Source: a virus
Strand: one strand, 5' to 3'
Virus record (IMG/VR): IMGVR_UViG_3300044846_003660
Span: 1-34,073 of that record
DNA: 34,073 bases
Both the position numbers and the translations under genes were made by a program. The notes under the pieces were generated by a model. It saw only the letters and a list, made by a program, of their open reading frames with translations, did no database searches and was not told the DNA's origin. How positions within the stretch are numbered: position 1 is the stretch's first letter; the number at the start of each line of letters is the position of its first letter. Below, piece after piece: positions 16,190 through 23,422 of this stretch.

Positions 16190-16749
16190 TGCTGATGACT
16201 GTAGAAAAAAATATAACCTCGATATTTATGGTCCCTACATTGAAGATAGGGAAGGAAGTGCTTATGGCTAATGGGTTTATTAATGCCTATGTTAAGGATG
16301 CAATGAAGGAAGTGCAGTATGAGAATTGCATATATCTCTTGTTCAAACCTGCAAATAATAATCTCTTCAAGGAGTTTCTAGATGCAGAGTATGAGAGAAC
16401 AACAGCATTAATAGATGACTATGACTACAATGGAGGTTATGTTGTTTTGGTGTATACGTTAGATGACAAATGGAAAAGTGATTTTGATCTTATAAGACAG
16501 GGAAAGTATTCCAAAACATCTAAAGATTTCCAGTCTGTATTTACAAAGATTGTAAAGATTGTAAAGAATGGACTGAGAAGAGATGAAATATCTTTGCAAT
16601 ATCGTGTTTTCAATAAATCTGAAGACATCAAGAAATATTGGGAGGATAGAATAGGAGTGGCATTCTCTGATGATATGGAAGTGTGGGAAGGATTTATTGA
16701 GGAAAATGAAACATTGTACATTGAAAAATTCAAAAAGCAGCATGTATAA
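16189..16749 (+). CDS. Hypothetical phage protein, 186 aa
   Basis: The ATG at 16189 overlaps the exonuclease stop (TGATG); a second ATG lies at 16195. The protein is alpha/beta, starting with ITSIFMVPTLKIG. Its middle is acidic and Tyr-rich (DDYDYNGGYVVLVYTL), and its C-terminal half is charged and helical. I recognise no motif. Because it is translationally coupled to the exonuclease, an accessory role in the same process is possible but unproven. Confidence 0.7.
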   Translation: MLMTVEKNITSIFMVPTLKIGKEVLMANGFINAYVKDAMKEVQYENCIYLLFKPANNNLFKEFLDAEYERTTALIDDYDYNGGYVVLVYTLDDKWKSDFDLIRQGKYSKTSKDFQSVFTKIVKIVKNGLRRDEISLQYRVFNKSEDIKKYWEDRIGVAFSDDMEVWEGFIEENETLYIEKFKKQHV

Positions 16750-16993
16750 TCAAATAATGTGTGACACCATTCTTAATAAATACGGTGTTGAGAAGGCAAT
16801 TGATTTCTGTCAAATGATGAGTGAAGCAAATCAAGAAGTGTACAATGTTCTCAATAGTGAGAAAGACAGAGTGTATGAAACATGTATGGACTACGGATAT
16901 GATGCTCTTTGGTGGAGAGAAAAGGGAGCAGCTCTTCTCAGAGAAAGGAATGAAAGGGTGTTTAATGTTAGTAGTGGGAGAAATGTCTACTAA
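16742..16993 (+). CDS. Hypothetical small protein, 83 aa
   Basis: I use ATG 16742, which overlaps the previous gene by 8 bases; ATG 16757 (MCDTILN) is possible. The frame extends further upstream, but that part overlaps the previous gene extensively. It is a charged helical protein with MCDTILNKYGVEKAIDFCQ and GYDALWWREKGAALLRER. No family is recognised. The stop overlaps the next ATG by one base. Confidence 0.6.
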   Translation: MYNQIMCDTILNKYGVEKAIDFCQMMSEANQEVYNVLNSEKDRVYETCMDYGYDALWWREKGAALLRERNERVFNVSSGRNVY

Positions 16994-17436
16994 TGTTAGA
17001 ATTTAAGCAGCCCATACCTGTTGTCATTCCTGAAGAAGGAAAAGAAGGATATGCTATTTATGTCACAAATAGTGGTATGTTTGAGAATGATGTATGGTGT
17101 GTTGCTCTTTGTGATGGTGGAATAATTAGACACTATACCACAAATCAACTTAGAATTTATGCAAATGCCACATTTACAATCAAAAAGGAGGACAATATGA
17201 AGGACAAAATTGTTCAACAAGTGGTTGAAAAGTATCAGCAAAGGAGTGATGTGGGTATTAGAAAATACGGCACTACACTTGAGGGAAACAACACTGACAA
17301 TTTCTTCAATCATTTATTAGAAGAACTGATGGATGCTAGCTTATACATCCAAAAAATAATGGATGTGATTAGAAATGAACCCAATGATACAGTGTTGGGA
17401 GAGAAAATAAGAGACATGGTTAGACAGAAAGTTTAA
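16993..17436 (+). CDS. Two-part protein ending in a MazG/dNTP-pyrophosphohydrolase-like domain
   Basis: This 147-aa frame has a beta-rich N-terminal part (residues 1-68, with EGYAIYVTNSGMFENDVWCVALCDGG). The helical C-terminal part contains RSDVGIRKYGTTL and HLLEELMDASLYIQ, the signature of MazG-like all-alpha NTP pyrophosphohydrolases (EExxD metal site). These hydrolyse nucleotide triphosphates and fit beside the dUTPase and ribonucleotide reductase. An internal ATG at 17197 (codon 69), preceded by a Shine-Dalgarno, lies exactly at the domain boundary. The second domain may therefore also be made alone. A terminator follows. Confidence 0.7.
   Translation: MLEFKQPIPVVIPEEGKEGYAIYVTNSGMFENDVWCVALCDGGIIRHYTTNQLRIYANATFTIKKEDNMKDKIVQQVVEKYQQRSDVGIRKYGTTLEGNNTDNFFNHLLEELMDASLYIQKIMDVIRNEPNDTVLGEKIRDMVRQKV
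17185..17199 (+). promoter_or_regulatory. Internal Shine-Dalgarno and start codon at the domain boundary
   Basis: AAGGAGG (17185-17191) lies 5 bases before ATG 17197, in frame with the larger gene. Most genes here start without such a sequence, so this one stands out. It would give a 79-aa stand-alone MazG-like protein. Confidence 0.5.
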
Positions 17437-17455
17437 CTATGTCTTGGTTATATGG

Positions 17456-17491
17456 AAAGGGGGCGATAATTTTGTCGTCCCCCTTTTTTTT
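17456..17491 (+). terminator. Rho-independent terminator before the ribonucleotide reductase gene
   Basis: AAAGGGGGCGA (17456-17466) pairs with TCG-T-CCCCCTTT (17475-17486) with one bulged T, followed by a run of eight T (17484-17491). It ends the upstream operon. Confidence 0.88.
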
Positions 17492-17512
17492 AACCATTTA
17501 AAATAGAGAAAT

Positions 17513-19435
17513 ATGAATTTGGAACAGTTGAGTAAAGAAATACCTACTCCTTGGGGAGAAATAGGTTATGTAGTTTTTAAAAGAACTTATGCTAGGAGAC
17601 TTAAAGAGGATGATCCTAATAGTCCCACTGAAGAATTTTGGCAAGTTATTGAACGAGAATTAGAAGCTTGCAGGAGACAACTTAACGTTGGATTTACTCC
17701 TGAAGAAGAACTTCAATATGCTAAATATCGACTTGGATTGAAGTTCTCTACGGCAGGAAGGTTTATGTGGCAACTTGGAACAAAAACAGTCGATAGATTA
17801 GGGTTACCTTCTCTTCAAAACTGTGCATTTGTTACTATAAATAGTCCTATTAGACCTTTTACTTGGGCTTTTGAAATGTTAATGTTAGGTTCTGGTGTCG
17901 GTTTTAATATTCAGAGAGAGAATGTTTATCAACTTCCAAAGCTAAAAGAAAAACTTAAAATTGAAAGAAAGGATACAAACGATGCTGACTTTCTTGTTCC
18001 TGACAGTAGAGAAGGATGGGTGAAACTTTTAGGGAAAGTATTAAAAGCTCACTTTTATAGTGGAGAAGGTTTTACATATTCTACTGTGTGTGTAAGAGGT
18101 AAAGGAGCTCCTATTAAAGGATTTGGTGGAACAGCATCTGGCCCAGAAGAATTATGTTGGGGAATACAAGAGATTCATAAAATACTTAATAGTAGATCCA
18201 ACAAAAAGCTTCGTCCTATTGATTGTTTAGACATCATGAATATTATAGGGTATGTTGTTGTAAGTGGAAATGTAAGACGTTCTGCTGAAATAGCCATAGG
18301 TGACTATGATGATATTGATTATCTAAAAGCTAAACGATGGGACATTGGACAAATTCCCAAGTGGAGAAGCATGAGTAACAATTCTATATATGCTCCTAAG
18401 AACATAGATGATCTTCCCACTGAATTCTGGCAGACTTATAATCAAGGAGAACCTTATGGACTAATAAACATTGATCTTGCTAAGACTTGTGGTAGAACAG
18501 GAGAGACAAAATATCCTGATCCTGATGTTGAAGGTTTTAATCCATGTGCAGAACAATCATTAGCAAATTTTGAAACTTGTTGTCTTTCAGAGGTGTATCT
18601 TCCTAATATTGAGTCTTTTGAAGAATTGTTAGATGTGTTAAAATATACATACAGAGTAAATAAACATTCTCTTGCTTTACATTGCTCATTGTCTGAAACA
18701 GAAGACATAGTTCATAAAAATATGAGAATGGGTATAGGAATGACAGGAATATTACAAGCATCTCCTGAACAAAGAAGTTGGTTAAAAGATGCTTATATAG
18801 AATTGAGACAATATGATGGATATTACTCTAACTTGAAAGGGTTTCCTAAATCTGTTAAACTCACTACAGTGAAGCCAAGTGGAACTCTAAGTTTGCTTGC
18901 TGGAGTTACTCCGGGAGTACATCCTAGTCCTGCTGGACCTTATTACTACAGACGTGTAAGAATGAGTTCAGAAAGTCCTTTAGTAGATGTTTGTAGAAAC
19001 AATGGTTATCATGTTGAACCTGTTATAGAACTAGATGGCACTAATAGTAAAACTACAATGGTGGTAACTTTTCCTTGTAAGATACCAGAAGGAGTACCTG
19101 TAGAAAGTAGTTTCACTTATGATCAACAACTTGATATGGTAAGAAGAATGCAAAAAGAATGGTCTGATAATGCTGTAAGTTGTACAGTGTATTATAAGAA
19201 AGATGACATAGAAGGTATTAAACAATATTTAAGAGATTATTTTAGTAATGAAATGAAAAGTGTTTCGTTTCTTCTTTCACAAGGACATGGATTTGTACAA
19301 GCTCCTTACGAAACCATTACAAAAGAGCAGTATGAAAAAGATGTAATAAATGTGAAACCTATTAATTCTATTGACGTAACAGAAGACACATTTGATATAA
19401 TGGATTGTGATTCAGGAGCATGTCCTATAAAATAA
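17513..19435 (+). CDS. nrdJ: Class II (adenosylcobalamin-dependent) ribonucleoside-triphosphate reductase
   Basis: This 640-aa enzyme would convert ribonucleotides to deoxyribonucleotides using a B12-generated thiyl radical. The key cysteines align with the monomeric Lactobacillus leichmannii type. Cys104 lies in LQNCAFV. Cys345 is in NPCAEQSL (radical site), with Cys356 in ETCCL. The C-terminal redox pair is Cys632/Cys637 in CDSGACPIK. KPSGTLSLLAGVTPG is also conserved. At 640 aa it is about 100 residues shorter than the Lactobacillus enzyme. It follows a terminator and is followed by an HNH homing nuclease, a common neighbour of phage reductase genes. Confidence 0.93.
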   Translation: MNLEQLSKEIPTPWGEIGYVVFKRTYARRLKEDDPNSPTEEFWQVIERELEACRRQLNVGFTPEEELQYAKYRLGLKFSTAGRFMWQLGTKTVDRLGLPSLQNCAFVTINSPIRPFTWAFEMLMLGSGVGFNIQRENVYQLPKLKEKLKIERKDTNDADFLVPDSREGWVKLLGKVLKAHFYSGEGFTYSTVCVRGKGAPIKGFGGTASGPEELCWGIQEIHKILNSRSNKKLRPIDCLDIMNIIGYVVVSGNVRRSAEIAIGDYDDIDYLKAKRWDIGQIPKWRSMSNNSIYAPKNIDDLPTEFWQTYNQGEPYGLINIDLAKTCGRTGETKYPDPDVEGFNPCAEQSLANFETCCLSEVYLPNIESFEELLDVLKYTYRVNKHSLALHCSLSETEDIVHKNMRMGIGMTGILQASPEQRSWLKDAYIELRQYDGYYSNLKGFPKSVKLTTVKPSGTLSLLAGVTPGVHPSPAGPYYYRRVRMSSESPLVDVCRNNGYHVEPVIELDGTNSKTTMVVTFPCKIPEGVPVESSFTYDQQLDMVRRMQKEWSDNAVSCTVYYKKDDIEGIKQYLRDYFSNEMKSVSFLLSQGHGFVQAPYETITKEQYEKDVINVKPINSIDVTEDTFDIMDCDSGACPIK

Positions 19436-19437
19436 CA

Positions 19438-19468
19438 TTTAGGAGTTAAATAAAATAACATATATTTG
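19438..19468 (+). promoter_or_regulatory. Promoter inside the left arm of the homing nuclease hairpin
   Basis: TTTA (19438-19441), 19 bases, then TATATTTG (19461-19468), an exact TAnnTTTG -7 box. The predicted transcript start is near 19472, at the end of the hairpin's left arm, so transcripts from here would lack nearly all of that arm. Confidence 0.5.
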
Positions 19469-19503
19469 CTGTTATTAACCAAAAACAGCAAATATATGTT
19501 ATT
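19454..19503 (+). repeat. Perfect 20-bp inverted repeat covering the HNH gene start codon
   Basis: Arms at 19454-19473 and 19484-19503 are exact reverse complements, with a 10-base loop (19474-19483). The start codon ATG (19496-19498) lies in the right arm and pairs with CAT at 19459-19461. Transcripts reading in from the reductase gene would fold and hide the start. Confidence 0.9.
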
Positions 19504-20032
19504 AAAAGAAAATGCTATAAGAAAAGAAAAAATAAAAGCAAAAAATTCTGATTATTATGTTTATTATTTTCATTGCTTGGAATGCAACAAAGAGATAAAA
19601 GCTCAAACATCTCAATTACTCAAACATTCAGGAAAATGTCAAAGATGTGGACATTTAGGTGAGCCTTATTTATTTATTTATAATGAGTTAAAAAATCATA
19701 GAAATCGAAAGATAGAATTCTCACTTACTTTTGAAGAATTAAAAACTTTAATAACACATTTTCCTAAATGTCACTATTGTGATATAGATCTTGTCTATAA
19801 TGAACATTCTAGACATTGGAGTAAAAACTTAACAAGAGCTCATCAACTTGATAGAAAAGACAATTCAAAAGGTTATTTTTTAGATAATATAGTAACATGT
19901 TGTTGGACATGTAACAGATTAAAATCAAATGCATTTACATATGAAGAGTTTTGTTTATTAAAACCTGTTTTAAAAAATATACAAAAAATAAGAAAAATTA
20001 AAAATTGCTCATTAGAGCATAATACGTTATGA
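19496..20032 (+). CDS. HNH homing endonuclease with N-terminal zinc ribbon
   Basis: This 178-aa protein has a zinc ribbon (FHCLECNKE then CQRCGH) for DNA binding. An HNH-type domain follows: CHYCDIDL, TRAHQLDRKDNSKGY with the catalytic His and Asp/Asn region, and NIVTCCWTCNRLKSN with the second zinc pair. The start is the ATG at 19496; the frame can be opened upstream only from a TTG at 19466 inside the hairpin. The gene is AT-rich, inserted directly after the reductase gene, and its stop overlaps the next ATG by four bases. Confidence 0.85.
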   Translation: MLLKENAIRKEKIKAKNSDYYVYYFHCLECNKEIKAQTSQLLKHSGKCQRCGHLGEPYLFIYNELKNHRNRKIEFSLTFEELKTLITHFPKCHYCDIDLVYNEHSRHWSKNLTRAHQLDRKDNSKGYFLDNIVTCCWTCNRLKSNAFTYEEFCLLKPVLKNIQKIRKIKNCSLEHNTL

Positions 20033-20220
20033 AAAAGGAATTCATAGAAGGCGTACATTACTATTTGGAAAATGGAAGGGTGATTATGACAGCAAAATAT
20101 CTCCTTGAAAGAGGAGCATGTTGTGGAAATAATTGTGTAAATTGCCCCTACCATCCAAGAGCTACTAAAGGAAGTAAAGATTTGCGTAAAGTAGCAAATA
20201 ACGATACCTTTAGCAAATAA
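20029..20220 (+). CDS. Small Cys-rich protein of DUF5522 type, 63 aa
   Basis: The sequence GVHYYLENGRVIMTAKYLLERG followed by ACCGNNCVNCPYHP matches the pattern of a small Bacteroidota protein family (DUF5522: Y-x-E-x-G, then RG-x-CC-x3-C-x2-CPY). Four cysteines suggest a metal site. The function is unknown. Its ATG overlaps the homing nuclease stop, so it now depends on nuclease translation or on its own initiation. Its presence suggests acquisition from a Bacteroidota host. A terminator follows. Confidence 0.65.
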   Translation: MKKEFIEGVHYYLENGRVIMTAKYLLERGACCGNNCVNCPYHPRATKGSKDLRKVANNDTFSK

Positions 20221-20237
20221 TTTGTCTTTTGCATTTT

Positions 20238-20269
20238 ACCCCCGGTTGTGTCTACATCTGGGGGTTTTT
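20238..20269 (+). terminator. Rho-independent terminator upstream of recA
   Basis: ACCCCCGG (20238-20245) pairs with CTGGGGGT (20258-20265), with one G-T wobble, across a 12-base loop. A T run follows at 20265-20269. Confidence 0.85.
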
Positions 20270-20286
20270 ATTTGTAGCCTTCTTGA

Positions 20287-20294
20287 TAATTTTG
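20287..20294 (+). promoter_or_regulatory. -7 promoter box of recA
   Basis: TAATTTTG is an exact TAnnTTTG box. Transcription would start about 22 bases before the recA ATG. A TTTG lies at 20271-20274, only 12 bases upstream, and no -33 box is visible at the usual 19-21 spacing. Confidence 0.45.
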
Positions 20295-20319
20295 TAAATT
20301 TGATAAAACGCAAACGCTT

Positions 20320-21345
20320 ATGGCAAAGACAAAAGAAGCTGTGTCTTCTAACAAACTGCAAGAGACATTAGACAAGCTTAACAAGACTTATGGACAGGGA
20401 AGCATCATCACTCTTGATAGCAAGATTGGTGGAGATTATGAGTTGATTTCTTCAGGAAGTATTGGATTTGATTGGGTGACATTGGGTGTTGGTGGATTTG
20501 TAAAGGGAAGATTGTATGAATTAATGGGATGGGAAGGCTCTGGTAAGTCTACTATTTGTGGACATGCTGCTGCCAATTGTCAAGCAAGTGGAGGAAAGGT
20601 GTTGTATATTGACGGAGAGCATGCATTGGACAAGAAATATTTCCAAGCTCTTGGTGTTAATACATCAGAGATGTTGATTGCTCAACCAAGTTGCGGTGAA
20701 GAGGGCTTTAACATTGCTTTGGAAATGATTAACACAGGAGAGCTTGATTTGGTTATTATTGACAGTGACAGCTCATTGATTCCTAAGAAGGTGTTAGATG
20801 GTGAAGTGGGTGATTCAGCTATTGGTAAGAAAGCTGTTCTCAATAGCAATGCATATCCCAAGCTCAAAACTGCTCTTTCAACCAAAAACACATGTGTCAT
20901 TGTTGTTAGTCAGTATCGTGAGAAGATAGGTGTGATGTTTGGCAATCCTACAACTACACAAGGTGGACATGCTCTCAAGTTTTATTCTGATGTAAGGATA
21001 GAGGTGAGTAAGAGTTTGTCAAAAGATGGAGATGTAGTGGTGGGTAACACTACTAAAGTGAAAGCCATTAAGAACAAAATGGGCAATCCTTATAGGCAAT
21101 CTCAATTTGACATCATCTATGGTCAAGGCATTGATAAGATGGCTGAGATAATGGAGTTTGGCAATGAGCATGAACTGTTTAAGAAATGGGGTAAAACCAT
21201 TACATACAATGAGCAGAAGTATGACATAGAAGAGTTTAAGCTCATGATTCTTGATAATGAGGAATTCTATAATGCACTTGTTGAACAAATAAAAACTAAA
21301 ATCAATGACACCGTTAAAAGTGAAAATGAAGAGACTGTGGCCTAG
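20320..21345 (+). CDS. recA: RecA recombinase
   Basis: This 341-aa strand-exchange protein is close in length to bacterial RecA (about 350 aa). It has KTYGQGSII and SSGSIGFDWVTLGVGGF near the N terminus. Walker A is GWEGSGKST (residues 70-78), where bacteria have GPESSGKTT. VLYIDGEHALDKKY carries the catalytic Glu, and LDLVIIDSDSSLIP is Walker B. VIVVSQYREKIGVMFGNP precedes the DNA-binding loop, and TTQGGHALKFY is the loop 2 region. It would drive recombination-dependent replication with the Sak4-like ATPase and exonuclease. Its end overlaps the dUTPase gene by 41 bases. Confidence 0.93.
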   Translation: MAKTKEAVSSNKLQETLDKLNKTYGQGSIITLDSKIGGDYELISSGSIGFDWVTLGVGGFVKGRLYELMGWEGSGKSTICGHAAANCQASGGKVLYIDGEHALDKKYFQALGVNTSEMLIAQPSCGEEGFNIALEMINTGELDLVIIDSDSSLIPKKVLDGEVGDSAIGKKAVLNSNAYPKLKTALSTKNTCVIVVSQYREKIGVMFGNPTTTQGGHALKFYSDVRIEVSKSLSKDGDVVVGNTTKVKAIKNKMGNPYRQSQFDIIYGQGIDKMAEIMEFGNEHELFKKWGKTITYNEQKYDIEEFKLMILDNEEFYNALVEQIKTKINDTVKSENEETVA

Positions 21346-21748
21346 TACAAAGATTCCTATGAAAGGATCTCCTGAAGCTGCATGTTATGATGCATTTGCA
21401 AGTAGTATTACATTTGATCAGAAGGGTAATGTTGTAATTGGTCTAGGCTTTTCCACAGAAATCCCTGTTGGATACAAAGGAATTATTGTTCCTAGGAGTG
21501 GCTTTAGCAATTACAAATGGGTGATGAATAATAATGTAGGACAAGTGGACAGCGACTATCGTGGAGAGTGGATGATGAAAATCAAACCTCTTAATAACGC
21601 ATTAGGAGAAGAACCTCTTCCTTTTGCTGTTGGTGATAGGTGCTGTCAGATATATTTTGAGAAGGTGCTTGATGTAGAATTTGAAGAAGTGGAATCATTG
21701 AATGACACACAAAGAGGACAAGGAGGCTTTGGAAGCACAGGAAAATGA
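21305..21748 (+). CDS. dut: Trimeric dUTPase (dUTP pyrophosphatase)
   Basis: This 147-aa enzyme hydrolyses dUTP to dUMP, keeping uracil out of phage DNA. All five motifs are visible: AACYDAFA; PRSGFS; GQVDSDYRGEW with the catalytic Asp/Tyr; GDRCCQIYFEKV; and RGQGGFGSTG. The start at 21305 gives PLKVKMKRL, which fits the family's first strand (KVKIKKL). ATG 21326 is an alternative that would shorten it. The 41-base overlap with recA is unusually long here. The stop overlaps the next ATG by four bases. Confidence 0.93.
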   Translation: MTPLKVKMKRLWPSTKIPMKGSPEAACYDAFASSITFDQKGNVVIGLGFSTEIPVGYKGIIVPRSGFSNYKWVMNNNVGQVDSDYRGEWMMKIKPLNNALGEEPLPFAVGDRCCQIYFEKVLDVEFEEVESLNDTQRGQGGFGSTGK

Positions 21749-22125
21749 AATGTAAAGTTTGTGGAAAGAACGCAGATAGTGAATATTGCTTCTCTCATAA
21801 ACCAAGAAAACGTTTCAGTAAAAGTGAAATAAAGCCAAAAGTTTCACAAAAAGTGAAACAAACAGAGGACATGTTTCATTTCTTTGAAGACGTTTGGAAG
21901 GAAAGAAAACATGAATGTTACAATTGTGGAAAGTGGCTTGGCAACGAGCCACTTTCCTATATGTTTGATCATGTATTGGAGAAAAGCAAATATCCTGAGC
22001 TTAGACTAGAAAGAGAGAACATTGCTTTAATGTGTCTACAATGTCATGATAATAAGACCAGAGGTATTCTAACTGAGAAGGTTATAGCAAAAATACAAGC
22101 TGTCAAAGAAAAGTATGATAAATGA
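21745..22125 (+). CDS. HNH endonuclease with N-terminal zinc knuckle (NinG-like)
   Basis: This 126-aa protein starts with a knuckle, MKCKVCGKNADSEYC, then a basic linker (HKPRKRFSKSEIKPK). The nuclease part has CYNCGKWLG, SYMFDHVLEKSKYPEL with the catalytic His, and ENIALMCLQCHDNKTRG with the second zinc pair. The layout resembles recombination endonucleases such as lambda NinG, so a resident recombination role next to recA is as likely as homing. The coding region contains a perfect 11-bp hairpin at 21928-21957. Confidence 0.78.
   Translation: MKCKVCGKNADSEYCFSHKPRKRFSKSEIKPKVSQKVKQTEDMFHFFEDVWKERKHECYNCGKWLGNEPLSYMFDHVLEKSKYPELRLERENIALMCLQCHDNKTRGILTEKVIAKIQAVKEKYDK
21928..21957 (+). repeat. 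Intragenic hairpin in the HNH/NinG-like gene
   Basis: GGAAAGTGGCT (21928-21938) and AGCCACTTTCC (21947-21957) form a perfect 11-bp stem with an 8-base loop, entirely within the coding sequence, around the codons after the first HNH cysteine pair. Confidence 0.75.
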
Positions 22126-22151
22126 CTATCTTTATATTTTAATATCTAAAT

Positions 22152-22802
22152 ATGGAAAAGAAGGTCTTGAAAGGAGAAATTAAGTTTCAAATACCCTTAA
22201 CAGAAGAGCAAAAACAAGCAAAACTCACTATTCTTAATAATGTAATCACTGTATTAAAAGGTGCTGCTGGTAGTGGTAAGTCTACATTAGCAGCTCAAGT
22301 GGGGCTAGATCTTTTATTTAAGAAAGAAGTAGAGAAGATAATAATTACAAGACCTATGGTTTCCTCTCCTGATGAAATGGAGGTAGGTATTCTTCCCGGA
22401 GGTATAAATGAGAAACTTAGTCTTTACACTGCTCCTGTATATGATAACATGTACAGGCTTTATCGTAGAGAAAAGATTGAAGAATTAGTAAGAGAGGGTA
22501 AGATTGAAGTTATTCCTATGTCAATGTTAAGAGGAAGAAACTTTTCCAATACATTACTGATTGGAGATGAAATGCAAAACTGCACAGATAGAGCTTTGGA
22601 AATGTTGTTAACACGAATATGTAGTGGAACAAAAGTGATATTGTGTGGAGACAGTTCTCAAATTGATTTAAAAGATAGAAAACATAGTGGTTTTGAATAT
22701 TTATGTAAACATCTATCTTTGATAAAAGAAGCAGCAGTTGTAAAACTTACAAGTAATCATAGACATCCCATCATAGAAGAAATTATAAAAATTTATCAAT
22801 GA
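22152..22802 (+). CDS. phoH: PhoH-like ATPase
   Basis: This 216-aa P-loop protein has GAAGSGKST (residues 37-45) as Walker A. IIITRPMVSS follows, then LPGGINEKLSLYTAPVYD, typical of PhoH. LLIGDEMQNC is Walker B (Asp139-Glu140; PhoH usually has DEAQN), and VILCGDSSQIDL is the sensor motif. PhoH proteins are RNA-helicase or ATPase-like and common in phages; their phage role is unknown. The gene begins after a 26-base gap with a weak TATCTTTA -7-like box (22127-22134) and ends 1 base before a homing nuclease. Confidence 0.9.
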   Translation: MEKKVLKGEIKFQIPLTEEQKQAKLTILNNVITVLKGAAGSGKSTLAAQVGLDLLFKKEVEKIIITRPMVSSPDEMEVGILPGGINEKLSLYTAPVYDNMYRLYRREKIEELVREGKIEVIPMSMLRGRNFSNTLLIGDEMQNCTDRALEMLLTRICSGTKVILCGDSSQIDLKDRKHSGFEYLCKHLSLIKEAAVVKLTSNHRHPIIEEIIKIYQ

Positions 22803-22803
22803 C

Positions 22804-23412
22804 ATGCCAGCTAGAAAAACAAAAGATGAATTTATAGAAACATCTATAAAAATTCATAATAACAAGTATGATTATTCTAAAGTAGAATATTCATCAAATA
22901 AAGTTAAAGTTTGTATAATTTGTTCTATTCATGGTGTGTTTATGCAAACTCCAAATGATCATATTGGAGGACATGGCTGTAGAAAATGTTCTGAAGAAAA
23001 CAACATAAACTACAATATGAAAGATTCATTTACAGAAGAAAACAAACACAAACCTTTAGATCTCTATGTTATAAATTTAATGTCTTCTGATGAATCTTTT
23101 ATAAAAGTGGGAATATCTAAACAAACTAGATTAAGACACATTAACATAAAAACAAAAAGTGGATATGATTATAATTCATTTTTGACATTTCCTTGCACAA
23201 TTGAAGAAGGAACAATTATTGAGAGAAATATATTATCTTCGTTAAGAGAAGTATATAGATATATCCCAAAAATAAAGTTTCCGGGATATAAAGAATGTCT
23301 AACACTTTCTGCAAAAGATGTTATTTTAGAAAAGATTCAGAAAATATTAACTGAAGATTATCACAGAAGTGATTTAGTTGCTAGGATATTAGAATTTGAA
23401 TACGGTAAATAA
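22804..23412 (+). CDS. Homing-type endonuclease: DUF723 repeat plus GIY-YIG-like domain
   Basis: Residues 6-65 form a DUF723-type DNA-binding unit: IHNNKYDYSKVEYSSNKVKV, CSIHGVFMQTPNDH, and a final GCRKC. The C-terminal half resembles a T5orf172/GIY-YIG fold: LYVINLM then FIKVGIS, an Arg-rich helix (TRLRHI) and IEEGTIIERNIL with a possible catalytic Glu. This combination is typical of free-standing mobile nucleases in phages. The gene is AT-rich and lies 1 base after phoH and 10 bases before the RyR-domain gene start. Confidence 0.78.
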   Translation: MPARKTKDEFIETSIKIHNNKYDYSKVEYSSNKVKVCIICSIHGVFMQTPNDHIGGHGCRKCSEENNINYNMKDSFTEENKHKPLDLYVINLMSSDESFIKVGISKQTRLRHINIKTKSGYDYNSFLTFPCTIEEGTIIERNILSSLREVYRYIPKIKFPGYKECLTLSAKDVILEKIQKILTEDYHRSDLVARILEFEYGK

Positions 23413-23422
23413 AACCATACAC

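Noticed and set aside
17513-20032. An intron or intein in the reductase gene, given the adjacent HNH gene
   Set aside because: The reductase frame is continuous with all catalytic cysteines and no splice-type insertion; the HNH gene is free-standing after the stop.
20271-20294. A -33 TTTG 12 bases before the recA -7 box
   Set aside because: The spacing is too short for the Bacteroidota consensus (about 19-21), so only the -7 box is listed.
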